Of a stretch of DNA of 20,025 nt, positions 1 to 7,343 are shown one piece after another. The notes beneath the pieces are model-generated. The model ran no database searches and was not told where the DNA came from. It saw only the letters and a program-made list of their open reading frames with translations. Source of the DNA: JANMZR01 sp031383555. Lineage in GTDB: Bacteria; Bacteroidota; Bacteroidia; Cytophagales; Spirosomataceae. The first letter of the stretch is position 1. Each line of letters opens with the position of its first letter. The stretch spans positions 1 to 20,025 of the forward strand of contig JANMZR010000187.1 of NCBI GenBank assembly GCA_031383555.1, given 5' to 3'. The position numbers and the translations under genes are program-made.

Positions 1-500
1 GTAAATGTTGATGTATTTGAAAAACCGACTGTACTTCCAGCACATACATTGTTAGGGGCAAAAGTAAAATTTGCAACTGGCTTTTCTTTAACATTTATAC
101 TTAAACAGGCTGTAGAAACATTTGCAGCAAGATCGGTATAAGTAAGAGTGAGGGTATATATCCCAGGCAAAGTCCATACAATATTTGTAAAATTAGAGGT
201 ATTATTTGGGTTGAATACCACTGCTGCGGGTCCAGTAGCAGTCCACAAAAATGTACCAGGGCCTGCAATTGATGAGATATATTTATAGGGCTGGCCCTCA
301 CAAGCCGCTACTTCTTTGCAGGCTTTTTGGTCACCTGGTGATCCATTTGAATCCCGTTTTTTATAACAATCGGGTTCAGTATATAATATTTCAACCTGAT
401 CACAAGCTTGAGCGCTCACAGAAAACACACAAAATGTTTGAATGAAAAGGAGTAAAGTTAAGCCAAAAAATAAATGCAGTAGGGTAGAAGGTGTTTTCAT
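1..500 (-). CDS. Secreted PKD-repeat protein, N-terminal part (runs off the window)
   Basis: An open frame on the minus strand starts at ATG 498-500 and runs past base 1 with no stop, so only about 166 residues are visible. It begins with a hydrophobic signal peptide (roughly residues 1-31, ending near VSAQA). A cysteine-containing segment follows (residues about 32-68). Then comes a PKD-like beta-sandwich with the pattern WTATGPAAVVFNP...WTLPGIYTLTLTYTD, and a second repeat begins with ANFTFAPNNVCAGSTVGFSN. Such repeats are typical of long Bacteroidota surface or gliding-associated proteins that carry a type IX secretion domain at the far C terminus. That end lies outside the window, so T9SS export is inference. 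Function is probably adhesion or surface structure. A promoter-like pair lies 59-89 bases upstream. Confidence 0.8.
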   Translation of the reverse strand, partial: MKTPSTLLHLFFGLTLLLFIQTFCVFSVSAQACDQVEILYTEPDCYKKRDSNGSPGDQKACKEVAACEGQPYKYISSIAGPGTFLWTATGPAAVVFNPNNTSNFTNIVWTLPGIYTLTLTYTDLAANVSTACLSINVKEKPVANFTFAPNNVCAGSTVGFSNTSTF

Positions 501-558
501 AATTTTATGGTTTTTAGAAGAATTAAATACGAAAGCAGTATTTTCTAAAATTAACTTA

Positions 559-589
559 CTAAAGTAAATAAAAATAAACCGTATAGCAA
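559..589 (-). promoter_or_regulatory. Candidate Bacteroidota promoter for the PKD gene
   Basis: Read on the minus strand, TTG (587-589) is followed after 20 bases by TACTTTAG (559-566), one mismatch from the TAnnTTTG -7 consensus. The predicted start of transcription leaves a leader of about 50 bases before ATG at 500. Such matches are frequent by chance in AT-rich DNA, so this is suggestive only. Confidence 0.35.
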
Positions 590-650
590 AATATAATACT
601 CTATAGTTATTATGCGGTTCATGGGTAAAATTTTGCAAGAATTGCATAAA

Positions 651-684
651 AAAATCGACTTGGAAACAAATCCAAGTCGATTTT
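651..684 (-). terminator. Strong intrinsic terminator after the cytochrome gene
   Basis: Two perfect 13-base arms (651-663 and 672-684, core CGACTTGG/CCAAGTCG) enclose an 8-base loop. On the minus strand the stem runs into seven T (648-654 on the plus strand). It sits 22 bases past the cytochrome stop at 707. Confidence 0.8.
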
Positions 685-706
685 CAATAAAAATTTATGC
701 TTTATA

Positions 707-1027
707 CTACTTCAGACTAGCAATCCAAGTGGCCATTTTCAAGGCCTCATCTTTAGGAACTGAAGGCAAAGCTGCCATTGGAATATAGCCAGGCCAGTTG
801 GATGGCTTTGGGTTATAAATTAATTTTACAATTTGCTCTGGCTTATATTTTTTCTTTTTCATTACCTCTTTATAACCTGGTCCAACCAATTTGCCATCTA
901 CTTTATGGCATGCCAAACAAGTATTTTTTTGCAAAAGGGCTTTAATATCATCAGGAATTGGAGTTTGAGCATTCATTTTAAAAACAACTGCAAAAACAAA
1001 ACTAAGTACATAAATTGCTTTTTTCAT
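707..1027 (-). CDS. Small periplasmic monoheme cytochrome c (c-551/c-552 type)
   Basis: This 106-residue protein starts at ATG 1025-1027. A signal peptide covers residues 1-20 (ends MNAQ). The single haem-binding motif is C37-L-A-C40-H41, and the likely distal axial ligand is M84 in YIPMAALP. This order (CxxCH near the N terminus, Met in a 'PM' loop, C-terminal helix ending TWIASLK) and the roughly 85-residue mature length match class I cytochromes of the c-551/c-552 type, which carry electrons in the periplasm between respiratory complexes or to a peroxidase. No redox partner gene is adjacent, so the partner is unknown. The gene appears monocistronic: a strong terminator lies directly downstream. 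The leader has no Shine-Dalgarno but carries an unusual nine-G tract (see repeat at 1044-1052). Confidence 0.88.
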   Translation of the reverse strand: MKKAIYVLSFVFAVVFKMNAQTPIPDDIKALLQKNTCLACHKVDGKLVGPGYKEVMKKKKYKPEQIVKLIYNPKPSNWPGYIPMAALPSVPKDEALKMATWIASLK

Positions 1028-1043
1028 TTTTTAAATTTTTTTG

Positions 1044-1052
1044 CCCCCCCCC
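1044..1052 (-). repeat. G9 homopolymer in the cytochrome leader
   Basis: Nine consecutive C on the plus strand (G on the coding strand) lie 17-25 bases before the cytochrome ATG. This is striking in such AT-rich intergenic DNA. Homopolymers of this size are prone to slippage, which could alter leader length or promoter spacing. Confidence 0.9.
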
Positions 1053-1231
1053 ATCTAAGGCGCTATTTTTAAAGATAAATTATATGTTGGGATACATATT
1101 GATTTTTTTCATTACAAATTTAACTCAACTATTTATAAAAATTGCATTGGTTTATAAGTTTTAACAAAGGATTAACTAAAGAATTAAAAATCAATTAAAA
1201 TTTGATGAGTAATTATCAATGAAATTGAGTA

Positions 1232-2896
1232 TTAGCCCAAGGATTTATATCTAATTCTTTTTGGTCCAGTGTCACCTAATCGTTTTTTGCGGTTTTCCTC
1301 ATATTCGCTGAAGTTACCCTCAAACCAATACACCTGAGAGTCACCTTCAAAAGCCAATATATGAGTAGCGATTCTATCTAAAAACCAACGGTCGTGACTG
1401 ATGACAACTGCACAGCCACCAAAATTTTCCAAAGCTTCTTCCAAAGCTCGTAATGTGTTCACATCCAAGTCGTTGGTAGGCTCATCAAGTAGTATTAAAT
1501 TGGCGCCTTCTTTCAACATCATGGCTAAATGTACTCGGTTGCGCTCACCTCCAGAAAGTTGACCTACTTTCTTTTCCTGGTCGGCACCATTGAAATTGAA
1601 CTTACTCACATAGGCCCTAGCATTTACCTGTTTACCACCAATCATTATGAGGTCTGTACCACCTGAAAGCGTTTCATAAACCGATTTTTCAGGTTTCAGA
1701 CCATCATGCTCTTGATCCAAATAGGAAAGCACCACTGTATCACCTACTTCAAAACTTCCTGCGTCAGGTTGAGCCTTACCTGTAATTAATTTGAAAAGGG
1801 TCGATTTTCCAGCGCCATTGGGTCCAATTACGCCAACAATTCCTGCTGGAGGCAATGAGAAGCTCAGGTTTTCAAATAATAGTTTATTGCCAAACGCTTT
1901 TGATACCTTGTTTACTTCAATTACCTTATTGCCTAACCTAGGTCCTGCAGGAATATACAATTCTAATTTATCTTCTTTTTCCCGACCTTCCTCACTCATT
2001 AACTTATCATAAGCACCTAACCTTGCTTTGGACTTTGCTTGGCGGGCTTTTGGAGCCATTTTTACCCACTCTAGCTCACGCATCAAAGTTTTTTGGCGCT
2101 TACTTTCAGTTTTTTCTTCTTTGGCCAATCTTTGCTGCTTTTGCTCTAACCAGCTCGAATAATTACCTTTCCATGGTATACCTTCGCCACGATCGAGCTC
2201 CAATATCCAGCCTGCCACATTGTCTAAAAAGTATCTATCATGCGTTACAGCAATTACAGTTCCTTTATATTGCTTCAAATGTTCCTCTAACCAAAGCACC
2301 GACTCGGCATCTAAATGGTTGGTGGGCTCATCAAGCAAAAGTACATCTGGGGCTTGTAATAGAAGTCGACAAAGGGCCACTCTTCTTTTTTCACCACCAG
2401 AAAGAGTGGCTATTTTTGTATCAGAAGGTGGGCATCGCAGTGCATCCATAGCCCGTTCTAGGCGACTATCAAGTTCCCAAGCATTCATATGATCGAGTTT
2501 TTCTTGGACTACCCCTTGTCGTTCAAGTAGTTTGTCAAAGTCGGCATCAGGCTCGCCAAAGGCTTCATTTATCTCATCAAACTCTTTTAACAAATTCATT
2601 ATTTCAGAAACACCTTCTTGTACAATTTCCAAAACTGTTTTATTGGCATCGAAGGTAGGCTCTTGATCTAAAAGACCAACTGTATAACCAGGCGAGAAAA
2701 CAACATCGCCAGTATAACTTTTATCAATACCTGCAATTACACGTAGTAACGACGATTTACCCGAACCGTTTAAACCTAAAACACCAATTTTGGCTCCATA
2801 AAAAAAGGATAAGTATATGTTTTTAAGTATCGTTTTTTGTGGCGGAACGGTTTTACTCACCCTTTCCATTGAAAATATAATGGTTTCTTGACTCAT
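1232..2896 (-). CDS. ettA: Energy-dependent translational throttle protein EttA (ABC-F ATPase)
   Basis: The 554-residue protein is almost the exact length of E. coli EttA (555). Two ABC domains are joined by a charged linker. Domain 1 has Walker A GLNGSGKS (41-48), signature LSGGE (165-169) and Walker B LLLDEPTNHLD (186-196). The linker (about 245-310, rich in K/E/Q) is the P-site tRNA-interaction motif. Domain 2 has GPNGAGKST (358-366), LSGGE (447-451) and LLDEPTNDLD (469-478). An insertion at about 95-140 in domain 1 fits the EttA 'arm' that contacts ribosomal protein L1. There are no membrane segments. The family binds the ribosomal E site and gates the first peptide-bond steps according to ATP/ADP ratio. 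It is transcribed alone. The start at ATG 2894-2896 is supported by the fit to the family N terminus (MSQETIIFSMERVSK). Confidence 0.95.
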   Translation of the reverse strand: MSQETIIFSMERVSKTVPPQKTILKNIYLSFFYGAKIGVLGLNGSGKSSLLRVIAGIDKSYTGDVVFSPGYTVGLLDQEPTFDANKTVLEIVQEGVSEIMNLLKEFDEINEAFGEPDADFDKLLERQGVVQEKLDHMNAWELDSRLERAMDALRCPPSDTKIATLSGGEKRRVALCRLLLQAPDVLLLDEPTNHLDAESVLWLEEHLKQYKGTVIAVTHDRYFLDNVAGWILELDRGEGIPWKGNYSSWLEQKQQRLAKEEKTESKRQKTLMRELEWVKMAPKARQAKSKARLGAYDKLMSEEGREKEDKLELYIPAGPRLGNKVIEVNKVSKAFGNKLLFENLSFSLPPAGIVGVIGPNGAGKSTLFKLITGKAQPDAGSFEVGDTVVLSYLDQEHDGLKPEKSVYETLSGGTDLIMIGGKQVNARAYVSKFNFNGADQEKKVGQLSGGERNRVHLAMMLKEGANLILLDEPTNDLDVNTLRALEEALENFGGCAVVISHDRWFLDRIATHILAFEGDSQVYWFEGNFSEYEENRKKRLGDTGPKRIRYKSLG

Positions 2897-2912
2897 TGAT
2901 TTTTTATTTTAA

Positions 2913-2939
2913 CAAATATTGAAAACTAAATATATACAA
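2913..2939 (-). promoter_or_regulatory. Candidate promoter for ettA
   Basis: On the minus strand TTG (2937-2939) precedes AATATTTG (2913-2920) by 16 bases. The -7 box differs from TAnnTTTG by one base and the spacer is shorter than the usual 19-20. It lies 17 bases before the start codon, which would imply a very short leader. Confidence 0.25.
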
Positions 2940-3091
2940 AATTAGGTAGGTATTGGCAATAATAGCTAGTTTGAACGCTAATTTCAAAACAATTAATCTA
3001 ATTATTGGCTAATTGATTGAAAATCCAGAGCCTGTTAATAATTCTGAGTTTAAATGGATTAAATTTATTTTTTTTTTAAAAATCTGTAATC

Positions 3092-3099
3092 TATCTTTG
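3092..3099 (+). promoter_or_regulatory. Candidate -7 box for the DUF349 gene
   Basis: TATCTTTG is a perfect match to TAnnTTTG. A T-rich run 19 bases upstream (3070-3072, TTT) stands where a -33 TTG would be expected. It predicts a leader of about 70 bases to ATG 3176. Confidence 0.4.
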
Positions 3100-3175
3100 A
3101 TTTACATTTCAATGATATTATTGTTAAAATGTATTTTACCACATTAAAAAAAACCGTTAGAATTGAAATTATAAA

Positions 3176-4462
3176 ATGAAAAATGCATTGGTTGAAAATG
3201 AGTTCGGATACACTCAAGATGGAAAAGTATTTATTAAACCCTATTCAAATTATTCTGAAAGACAAATTGGTATTGTTAAAAATACGGACCAAGAGGCTCT
3301 AGACTATTTTGTGAAGAGGTTTGAATTGGCAGAGTCAAAAGTTTTAAAACTTGAAACTCAAATTACTGAAGCACAAAATAAGGGTTCGTTTCTTACCAAA
3401 TTAATTCAGCTGCGGATTGCTTTAATTGAATTTGATGGATTGGGCAATTTCATGCCTCTTTTTGAAAAATTAGACCAATTACAAACACAATTAGAAGGTC
3501 TTATTTCTGTAAATCAAGTAAAAAATCTTGAAATTAAATTGGCGCTTGTCAATGATGCGAAAGTTATTGATAACGTTGTTGACTGGAAACAAGCTACTTA
3601 TGATATTCAAGAACTAAAAACTAAATGGCTTAAAACGGGACCTGTCGATAAGGAAAAGGAGGAGGCTGTAGAAACTGAGTTTAATGAAGTTTGTGATAAG
3701 TTTTTCCAACTGCGTCGTGAATATTTCATTATAAAAAATCAAGAAATAGATGCTTCAATTGAGAGATCTGAAGACTTGATAAATATGGTGTTTCGTTTGC
3801 GATATGATCAAGATATAGATTTAGCGTTTCAAAAAATCAAAGAACTTCAGGCTGAATTTAGAGCTATTGGCGAAATACCACCAAAAAAGAAAAAAGCACT
3901 TTGGAGAAATTTCAAAAAAGCAAATGACCTTTTCTTTGAATTATATAACCGAGCTAAGGGTATTGTGCCTCGTGTTAGGCTTGACCCTTACCAGCAGGCA
4001 TTGATTGACCTTTGTGCAAAAGCAGAAAGTTTGGTTAATGTGCCTCCTGGCCAATATGTAACTGCTTCAGACAGTGCCAAAAACTATTTGATAGAGTGGA
4101 AAACTAATGCCCCTAAGGTAAAATATATAGATAAAGCGCTTGCAGAAAACTTTAGAGCGGCCTGTGACAAAATATTCGAAATGAATTATTTGGTGCGAGT
4201 AATTGGTTACCGTCACCCTGAATTTAACACAAAACCAAGGATTGAGCAGTTGAAAATAATGATTAACCAAATGGATTATTTGGTGAGAAAAGAGAAAAAC
4301 GAATTAGAGATTTCAATTCACAACCAAGATAGTTTCCGCTCGACAGAAGAGAACGATAGACAAAATATGTTAAAAATAAATACCCAAAAACGTAAAATTG
4401 CCATGAAAGATATTCTTTTAGAAAGTTTCAAAAAAGAATTAGAAGGTATTTTGGGGCAATAA
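3176..4462 (+). CDS. DUF349-repeat coiled-coil protein
   Basis: This is a 428-residue, soluble, highly charged and largely helical protein with no signal peptide. Three DUF349-like repeats are visible, each with a helix, a W/F-containing turn with a Gly-Pro or similar, and a second helix ending in a C/N-D-x-F-F pattern. They lie at about 137-183 (WKQATYDI...WLKTGPVD...VCDKFFQLR), 210-258 (AFQKIKEL...FRAIGEIP...WRNFKKANDLFFEL) and 296-338 (AKNYLIEW...NFRAACDKIFEM). Coiled-coil stretches flank them (40-110 and 350-428). DUF349 proteins are widespread in Bacteroidota but have no agreed biochemical role, so I assign none. The gene is monocistronic, with its own candidate promoter and a strong terminator at 4495-4528. 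Confidence 0.85.
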   Translation: MKNALVENEFGYTQDGKVFIKPYSNYSERQIGIVKNTDQEALDYFVKRFELAESKVLKLETQITEAQNKGSFLTKLIQLRIALIEFDGLGNFMPLFEKLDQLQTQLEGLISVNQVKNLEIKLALVNDAKVIDNVVDWKQATYDIQELKTKWLKTGPVDKEKEEAVETEFNEVCDKFFQLRREYFIIKNQEIDASIERSEDLINMVFRLRYDQDIDLAFQKIKELQAEFRAIGEIPPKKKKALWRNFKKANDLFFELYNRAKGIVPRVRLDPYQQALIDLCAKAESLVNVPPGQYVTASDSAKNYLIEWKTNAPKVKYIDKALAENFRAACDKIFEMNYLVRVIGYRHPEFNTKPRIEQLKIMINQMDYLVRKEKNELEISIHNQDSFRSTEENDRQNMLKINTQKRKIAMKDILLESFKKELEGILGQ

Positions 4463-4494
4463 TATTTTATTTTGTTTTTGTGATAAATTATTCG

Positions 4495-4528
4495 TCGGCA
4501 GGGTTTTTAATTCTGCCGATTTTTTTTT
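4495..4528 (+). terminator. Intrinsic terminator after the DUF349 gene
   Basis: Arms TCGGCAG (4495-4501) and CTGCCGA (4513-4519) form a 7-bp stem with an 11-base loop, followed directly by nine T (4520-4528). It lies 33 bases past the stop codon. Confidence 0.85.
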
Positions 4529-4541
4529 GACTGAAATATTG

Positions 4542-4588
4542 TATTTTTGGATAAAATAAGAATTGAAAAGCTTTTCGATATATATTTG
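4542..4588 (+). promoter_or_regulatory. Candidate promoter region for the sugar porter
   Basis: Two perfect TAnnTTTG boxes occur between the DUF349 terminator and ATG 4665: TATTTTTG (4542-4549) and TATATTTG (4581-4588). Neither has a TTG at 19-20 bases upstream, so at most one is likely to be used. Confidence 0.25.
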
Positions 4589-4664
4589 TCTTCTGTCTTT
4601 TTTCTGTGTTCTAATTTCTTTTTATTAATCTAAAATTTAATTTCCAACCTCTAATTCAAAAAAA

Positions 4665-5975
4665 ATGAATAGTAAACTTATTTTATGGTCAATAACCGTC
4701 GGTTTAGGCGGTTTTTTATTTGGAATGGATACTGCCGTAATTTCAGGCGCTGAACAAACCATACAAAAGCTTTGGAACCTTTCTAATTTACAACATGGCC
4801 TAGCAATAGCAATGGCTTTATATGGTACTGTATTTGGAGCAGCATTTGGCGGTATTCCAGCTGATAAATATGGGAGAAAAAAAACACTGCTATGGATTGG
4901 GATATTATTTTTCTTTTCGGCTTTAGGTACTGCAGTAGTAAATGATGTTTATTTATTTATGTTTTTCCGATTTATTGGCGGACTCAGTATTGGAGCAAGC
5001 TCCGTAGTAGCCCCTGTTTATATTTCTGAAATAGCACCTGCCAAATACCGTGGCCGCATGGTAATATCCTTTCAGGTAAATATAGTATTGGGAATATTGT
5101 TTGCTTACGTTTCAAACTTTTTGTTACAAGGAGGTGAAAACGACTGGCGAATGATGCTAGGCGTAGTGGCAATACCAGCCATAATTTTTTCAATTATGAT
5201 GCTATTTACTCCAGAAACACCTAGATGGTTATTATTAAATAAAAATGATGAAGCAGAGGCAAGAAAAGTATTGGCAATTACTGAAGAAAATATTGAAGGG
5301 GCTGTAAAGGAAATTAAAGACTCTGCTTCAAAGTCAGAAATTAAGGAGACTTTTTTTGATAAAAAGTATAGTTTGCCTATTTTATTGGCTTTTCTTTTTG
5401 CCTTTTTCAACCAAGCTTCAGGTATAAATGCAGTAATTTATTTTGCCCCAAGAATATTTGAAATGACTGGCCTTGGAAAAGAAGCCGCATTAATTTCAAC
5501 CGCTGGAATTGGTGTTTTCAACTTGATATTCACAGTGTTAGGTTGGTTTTTAATTGATCGATTCGGCAGAAAAGTATTAATGTACATAGGCTCAATAGGT
5601 TATATAGTTTCATTAGCTTTAATAGCTATGGCTTTTTTTGATAAGTCTTATGCCAATGTTCCGTTTTTTGTATTTGCATTTATTGGCGCACATGCAATCG
5701 GTCAAGGGTCAGTAATTTGGGTATTTATTTCTGAAATTTTCCCGAATTCTGTTCGTGCTTCTGGTATGGCTTGGGGCAGCTTGACTCACTGGGTTTTTGC
5801 AGCCATTATTGCAAATATATTTCCAGTGATGGCCGATAAATTTGGAGGAGGGCCCATATTTGCTTTTTTCAGTGGAATGATGGTACTTCAATTGCTTTAT
5901 GTTTGGTTAATGATGCCCGAAACTAAGGGAGTAAGTTTGGAAGATTTGCAAAAAAGGTTGGTGAAAGGGTCATGA
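4665..5975 (+). CDS. Sugar porter (SP) family MFS transporter
   Basis: This 436-residue inner-membrane protein has about 12 hydrophobic segments and carries the sugar-porter signatures in the right order. They are DKYGRK between TM2 and TM3 (67-72), PETPRWL after TM6 (183-189), NQASGINAVIYF in TM7 (249-260), DRFGRK between TM8 and TM9 (298-303), the TM10 region GQGSVIWVFISEIFP (346-360), and PETKG at the C terminus (418-422). The central loop is short (about 190-232), as in bacterial XylE/GalP-type proton symporters. Those family relatives take up hexoses or pentoses with H+. The exact sugar cannot be read from the sequence, and no sugar-catabolic gene is adjacent. The leader is A-rich. It is probably transcribed alone. 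Confidence 0.92.
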   Translation: MNSKLILWSITVGLGGFLFGMDTAVISGAEQTIQKLWNLSNLQHGLAIAMALYGTVFGAAFGGIPADKYGRKKTLLWIGILFFFSALGTAVVNDVYLFMFFRFIGGLSIGASSVVAPVYISEIAPAKYRGRMVISFQVNIVLGILFAYVSNFLLQGGENDWRMMLGVVAIPAIIFSIMMLFTPETPRWLLLNKNDEAEARKVLAITEENIEGAVKEIKDSASKSEIKETFFDKKYSLPILLAFLFAFFNQASGINAVIYFAPRIFEMTGLGKEAALISTAGIGVFNLIFTVLGWFLIDRFGRKVLMYIGSIGYIVSLALIAMAFFDKSYANVPFFVFAFIGAHAIGQGSVIWVFISEIFPNSVRASGMAWGSLTHWVFAAIIANIFPVMADKFGGGPIFAFFSGMMVLQLLYVWLMMPETKGVSLEDLQKRLVKGS

Positions 5976-6153
5976 TTTTTTAAATATTTCTGTTAAACCA
6001 TTTTCAGAAATATCAAATAATCTAATTTCAAAAATTGCTAAGGAATTTGGCCTAATTGAAATTTAAAATCAACTATAATAAATCATATTTAGACCTTCTG
6101 TAATCTTTTATTATTATTCTTATATTTTTTTTTACACATTTGGAAAAAATTTA
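5976..6153 (+). other. AT-rich intergenic stretch left of the inverted-repeat element
   Basis: No gene is seen between the sugar porter stop and the element. A weak perfect 9-bp hairpin lies directly after the stop (ATATTTCTG 5984-5992 with CAGAAATAT 6005-6013). It is AT-rich and has no T run, so it is only a marginal terminator candidate. Together with the element at 6154-6330 this makes up the only gene-free gap above 300 bases. Confidence 0.5.
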
Positions 6154-6330
6154 AACCCAGATTACGAATTAGGTATTGTGATGAAGGAAATTCAGGCAAA
6201 AAGAAAGCAACACACGGATAAAATTTACCGGAACAATAGCCATAGCTATTTTGAGGATACATTTTTGAGTATGGAAGCTTTATTGAAGACTGAATTTTAT
6301 GTAATAAATACTTAATGCGTAATCTGGGTT
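6154..6330 (+). mobile_element. 177-bp element with 24-bp inverted ends (MITE-like or IS remnant)
   Basis: The left end (6154-6177, beginning AACCCAGATTACG) and the right end (6307-6330, ending CGTAATCTGGGTT) are inverted copies with 22 of 24 bases identical. Between them lies 129 bp that holds a frame open from left of the element to a stop at 6313-6315. From ATG 6181 this encodes 44 residues (MKEIQAKRKQH...TEFYVINT) that I cannot assign to a transposase. No clear target-site duplication flanks the ends. Size and structure fit a non-autonomous miniature element or the collapsed ends of an insertion sequence. The right end stops only 8 bases before the MDR oxidoreductase ATG, so it may have brought in or replaced that gene's leader. 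Confidence 0.6.
6181..6315 (+). CDS. Possible 44-residue peptide inside the inverted-repeat element
   Basis: The frame starts at ATG 6181 (a GTG precedes at 6178) and stops within the right inverted end. The product is charged (MKEIQAKRKQHTDKIYR at the start), has no signal or membrane segment, and matches no family I recognise. The frame is also open leftwards through the left inverted end. It could be the shrunken remains of an element-encoded protein. Coding status is doubtful. Confidence 0.2.
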   Translation: MKEIQAKRKQHTDKIYRNNSHSYFEDTFLSMEALLKTEFYVINT

Positions 6331-6338
6331 AAAGAAAT

Positions 6339-7283
6339 ATGAAATCATTTGTAAATACAGAATATGGTTCTGTAGAAGTACTGGAATTAAAAGAAATTGC
6401 TAAACCAACACCAAATGACAATGATGTTTTGGTAAAAATTAAAACCACTACTGTCAATCGCACGGATACTGGTATTAGACGTGCCGAATATTTTATTGCT
6501 CGTTTTTTCACTGGTTTCTTAAAGCCAAAAATGCATGTATTGGGAAGTGAATTTTCGGGCGAGGTTGAAGTTGTTGGCAAATCTGTTAAAAATTTTAAAG
6601 TAGGTGATGCTGTTTTTGGTATTAGTGCTGAAAAATTTGGTGCACATGCGGAGTACTTATCTATTTCTGAGGATGATACAATTGCTCTTAAACCTGCCAA
6701 TCTTAGTTTCGATGAGGCTACGTGCATTTTAGAAGGTCCATATTTAGCGCTTAATTATTTAGAAAAAGTAAAAATAAAGAAAGGAGATAAAATTCTCATT
6801 AATGGTGCTTCAGGTTCCATAGGAAGCTCTGGAGTACAGTTGGCTAAATATTTTGGTGCTGAGGTGACTGCTGTAACCAACACTAAAAATATTCAATTAG
6901 CATATGATCTTGGAGCTACTCAAGTGATAGATTATGCCAAAAATGATTTCACTAAAATTGAGGATAAATTTGACTTTGTTTTTGATGCTGTAGGCAAAAG
7001 TTCACTTTTCAAATGCAAAAATATTATGAAAGAAAAGGCCGTATATTTCTCAACTGAATTAGGCTTTATGTACCAAAATGTATTTTTGCCGATGTTTTCA
7101 AAGAAAATCATTTTCCCAATTCCAAAAGTAGATAGAGAGCAAATTCTATTGTTTAAAGAAATGGCTGAAAATGGTGATTTAAAGGCTGTTATTGATAGAA
7201 AATACCCTTTTGAACAATTAAAAGAAGCCCATAGATATGTAGAACTTGGACAAAAAACTGGCTCGGTTGTGATAAACTTGTAA
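6339..7283 (+). CDS. Zinc-independent MDR-family NAD(P)-dependent oxidoreductase (quinone reductase-like)
   Basis: The 314-residue protein is a medium-chain dehydrogenase/reductase. It has an N-terminal GroES-like catalytic domain (about 1-125, with the family pattern VLGSEFSGEVEVVGKSV at 67-83 and FKVGDAVFG at 86-94). A Rossmann domain (about 130-260) follows, with nucleotide loop NGASGSIGSSGVQLAK (155-170). The C terminus ends EAHRYVELGQKTGSVVINL. The glycine-rich loop GASGSIG and the absence of the Cys/His zinc ligands place it with quinone oxidoreductase-type (zeta-crystallin-like) enzymes rather than zinc alcohol dehydrogenases. Likely chemistry is NAD(P)H-dependent reduction of a quinone, enone or aldehyde in the cytoplasm. 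The substrate is unknown. Its ATG lies only 8 bases from the inverted-repeat element. Confidence 0.87.
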   Translation: MKSFVNTEYGSVEVLELKEIAKPTPNDNDVLVKIKTTTVNRTDTGIRRAEYFIARFFTGFLKPKMHVLGSEFSGEVEVVGKSVKNFKVGDAVFGISAEKFGAHAEYLSISEDDTIALKPANLSFDEATCILEGPYLALNYLEKVKIKKGDKILINGASGSIGSSGVQLAKYFGAEVTAVTNTKNIQLAYDLGATQVIDYAKNDFTKIEDKFDFVFDAVGKSSLFKCKNIMKEKAVYFSTELGFMYQNVFLPMFSKKIIFPIPKVDREQILLFKEMAENGDLKAVIDRKYPFEQLKEAHRYVELGQKTGSVVINL

Positions 7284-7343
7284 TTTTTTTTACAATCTTT
7301 ACTATATTATCTTTTTTAGTAAGTATTTATATATTTCCCTAAG

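Noticed and set aside
251..445. 64-residue plus-strand frame at the left edge
   Set aside because: It lies opposite the PKD-protein frame, which has a signal peptide and domain pattern. The plus-strand product has neither.
1791..2492. Plus-strand frames of 73, 142 and 90 residues opposite ettA
   Set aside because: They are shadows of the strongly conserved ABC-F gene and show no family pattern.
5984..6013. 9-bp inverted repeat after the sugar porter
   Set aside because: The stem is mostly AT and has no following T run. It is noted in the intergenic entry but not called a terminator.
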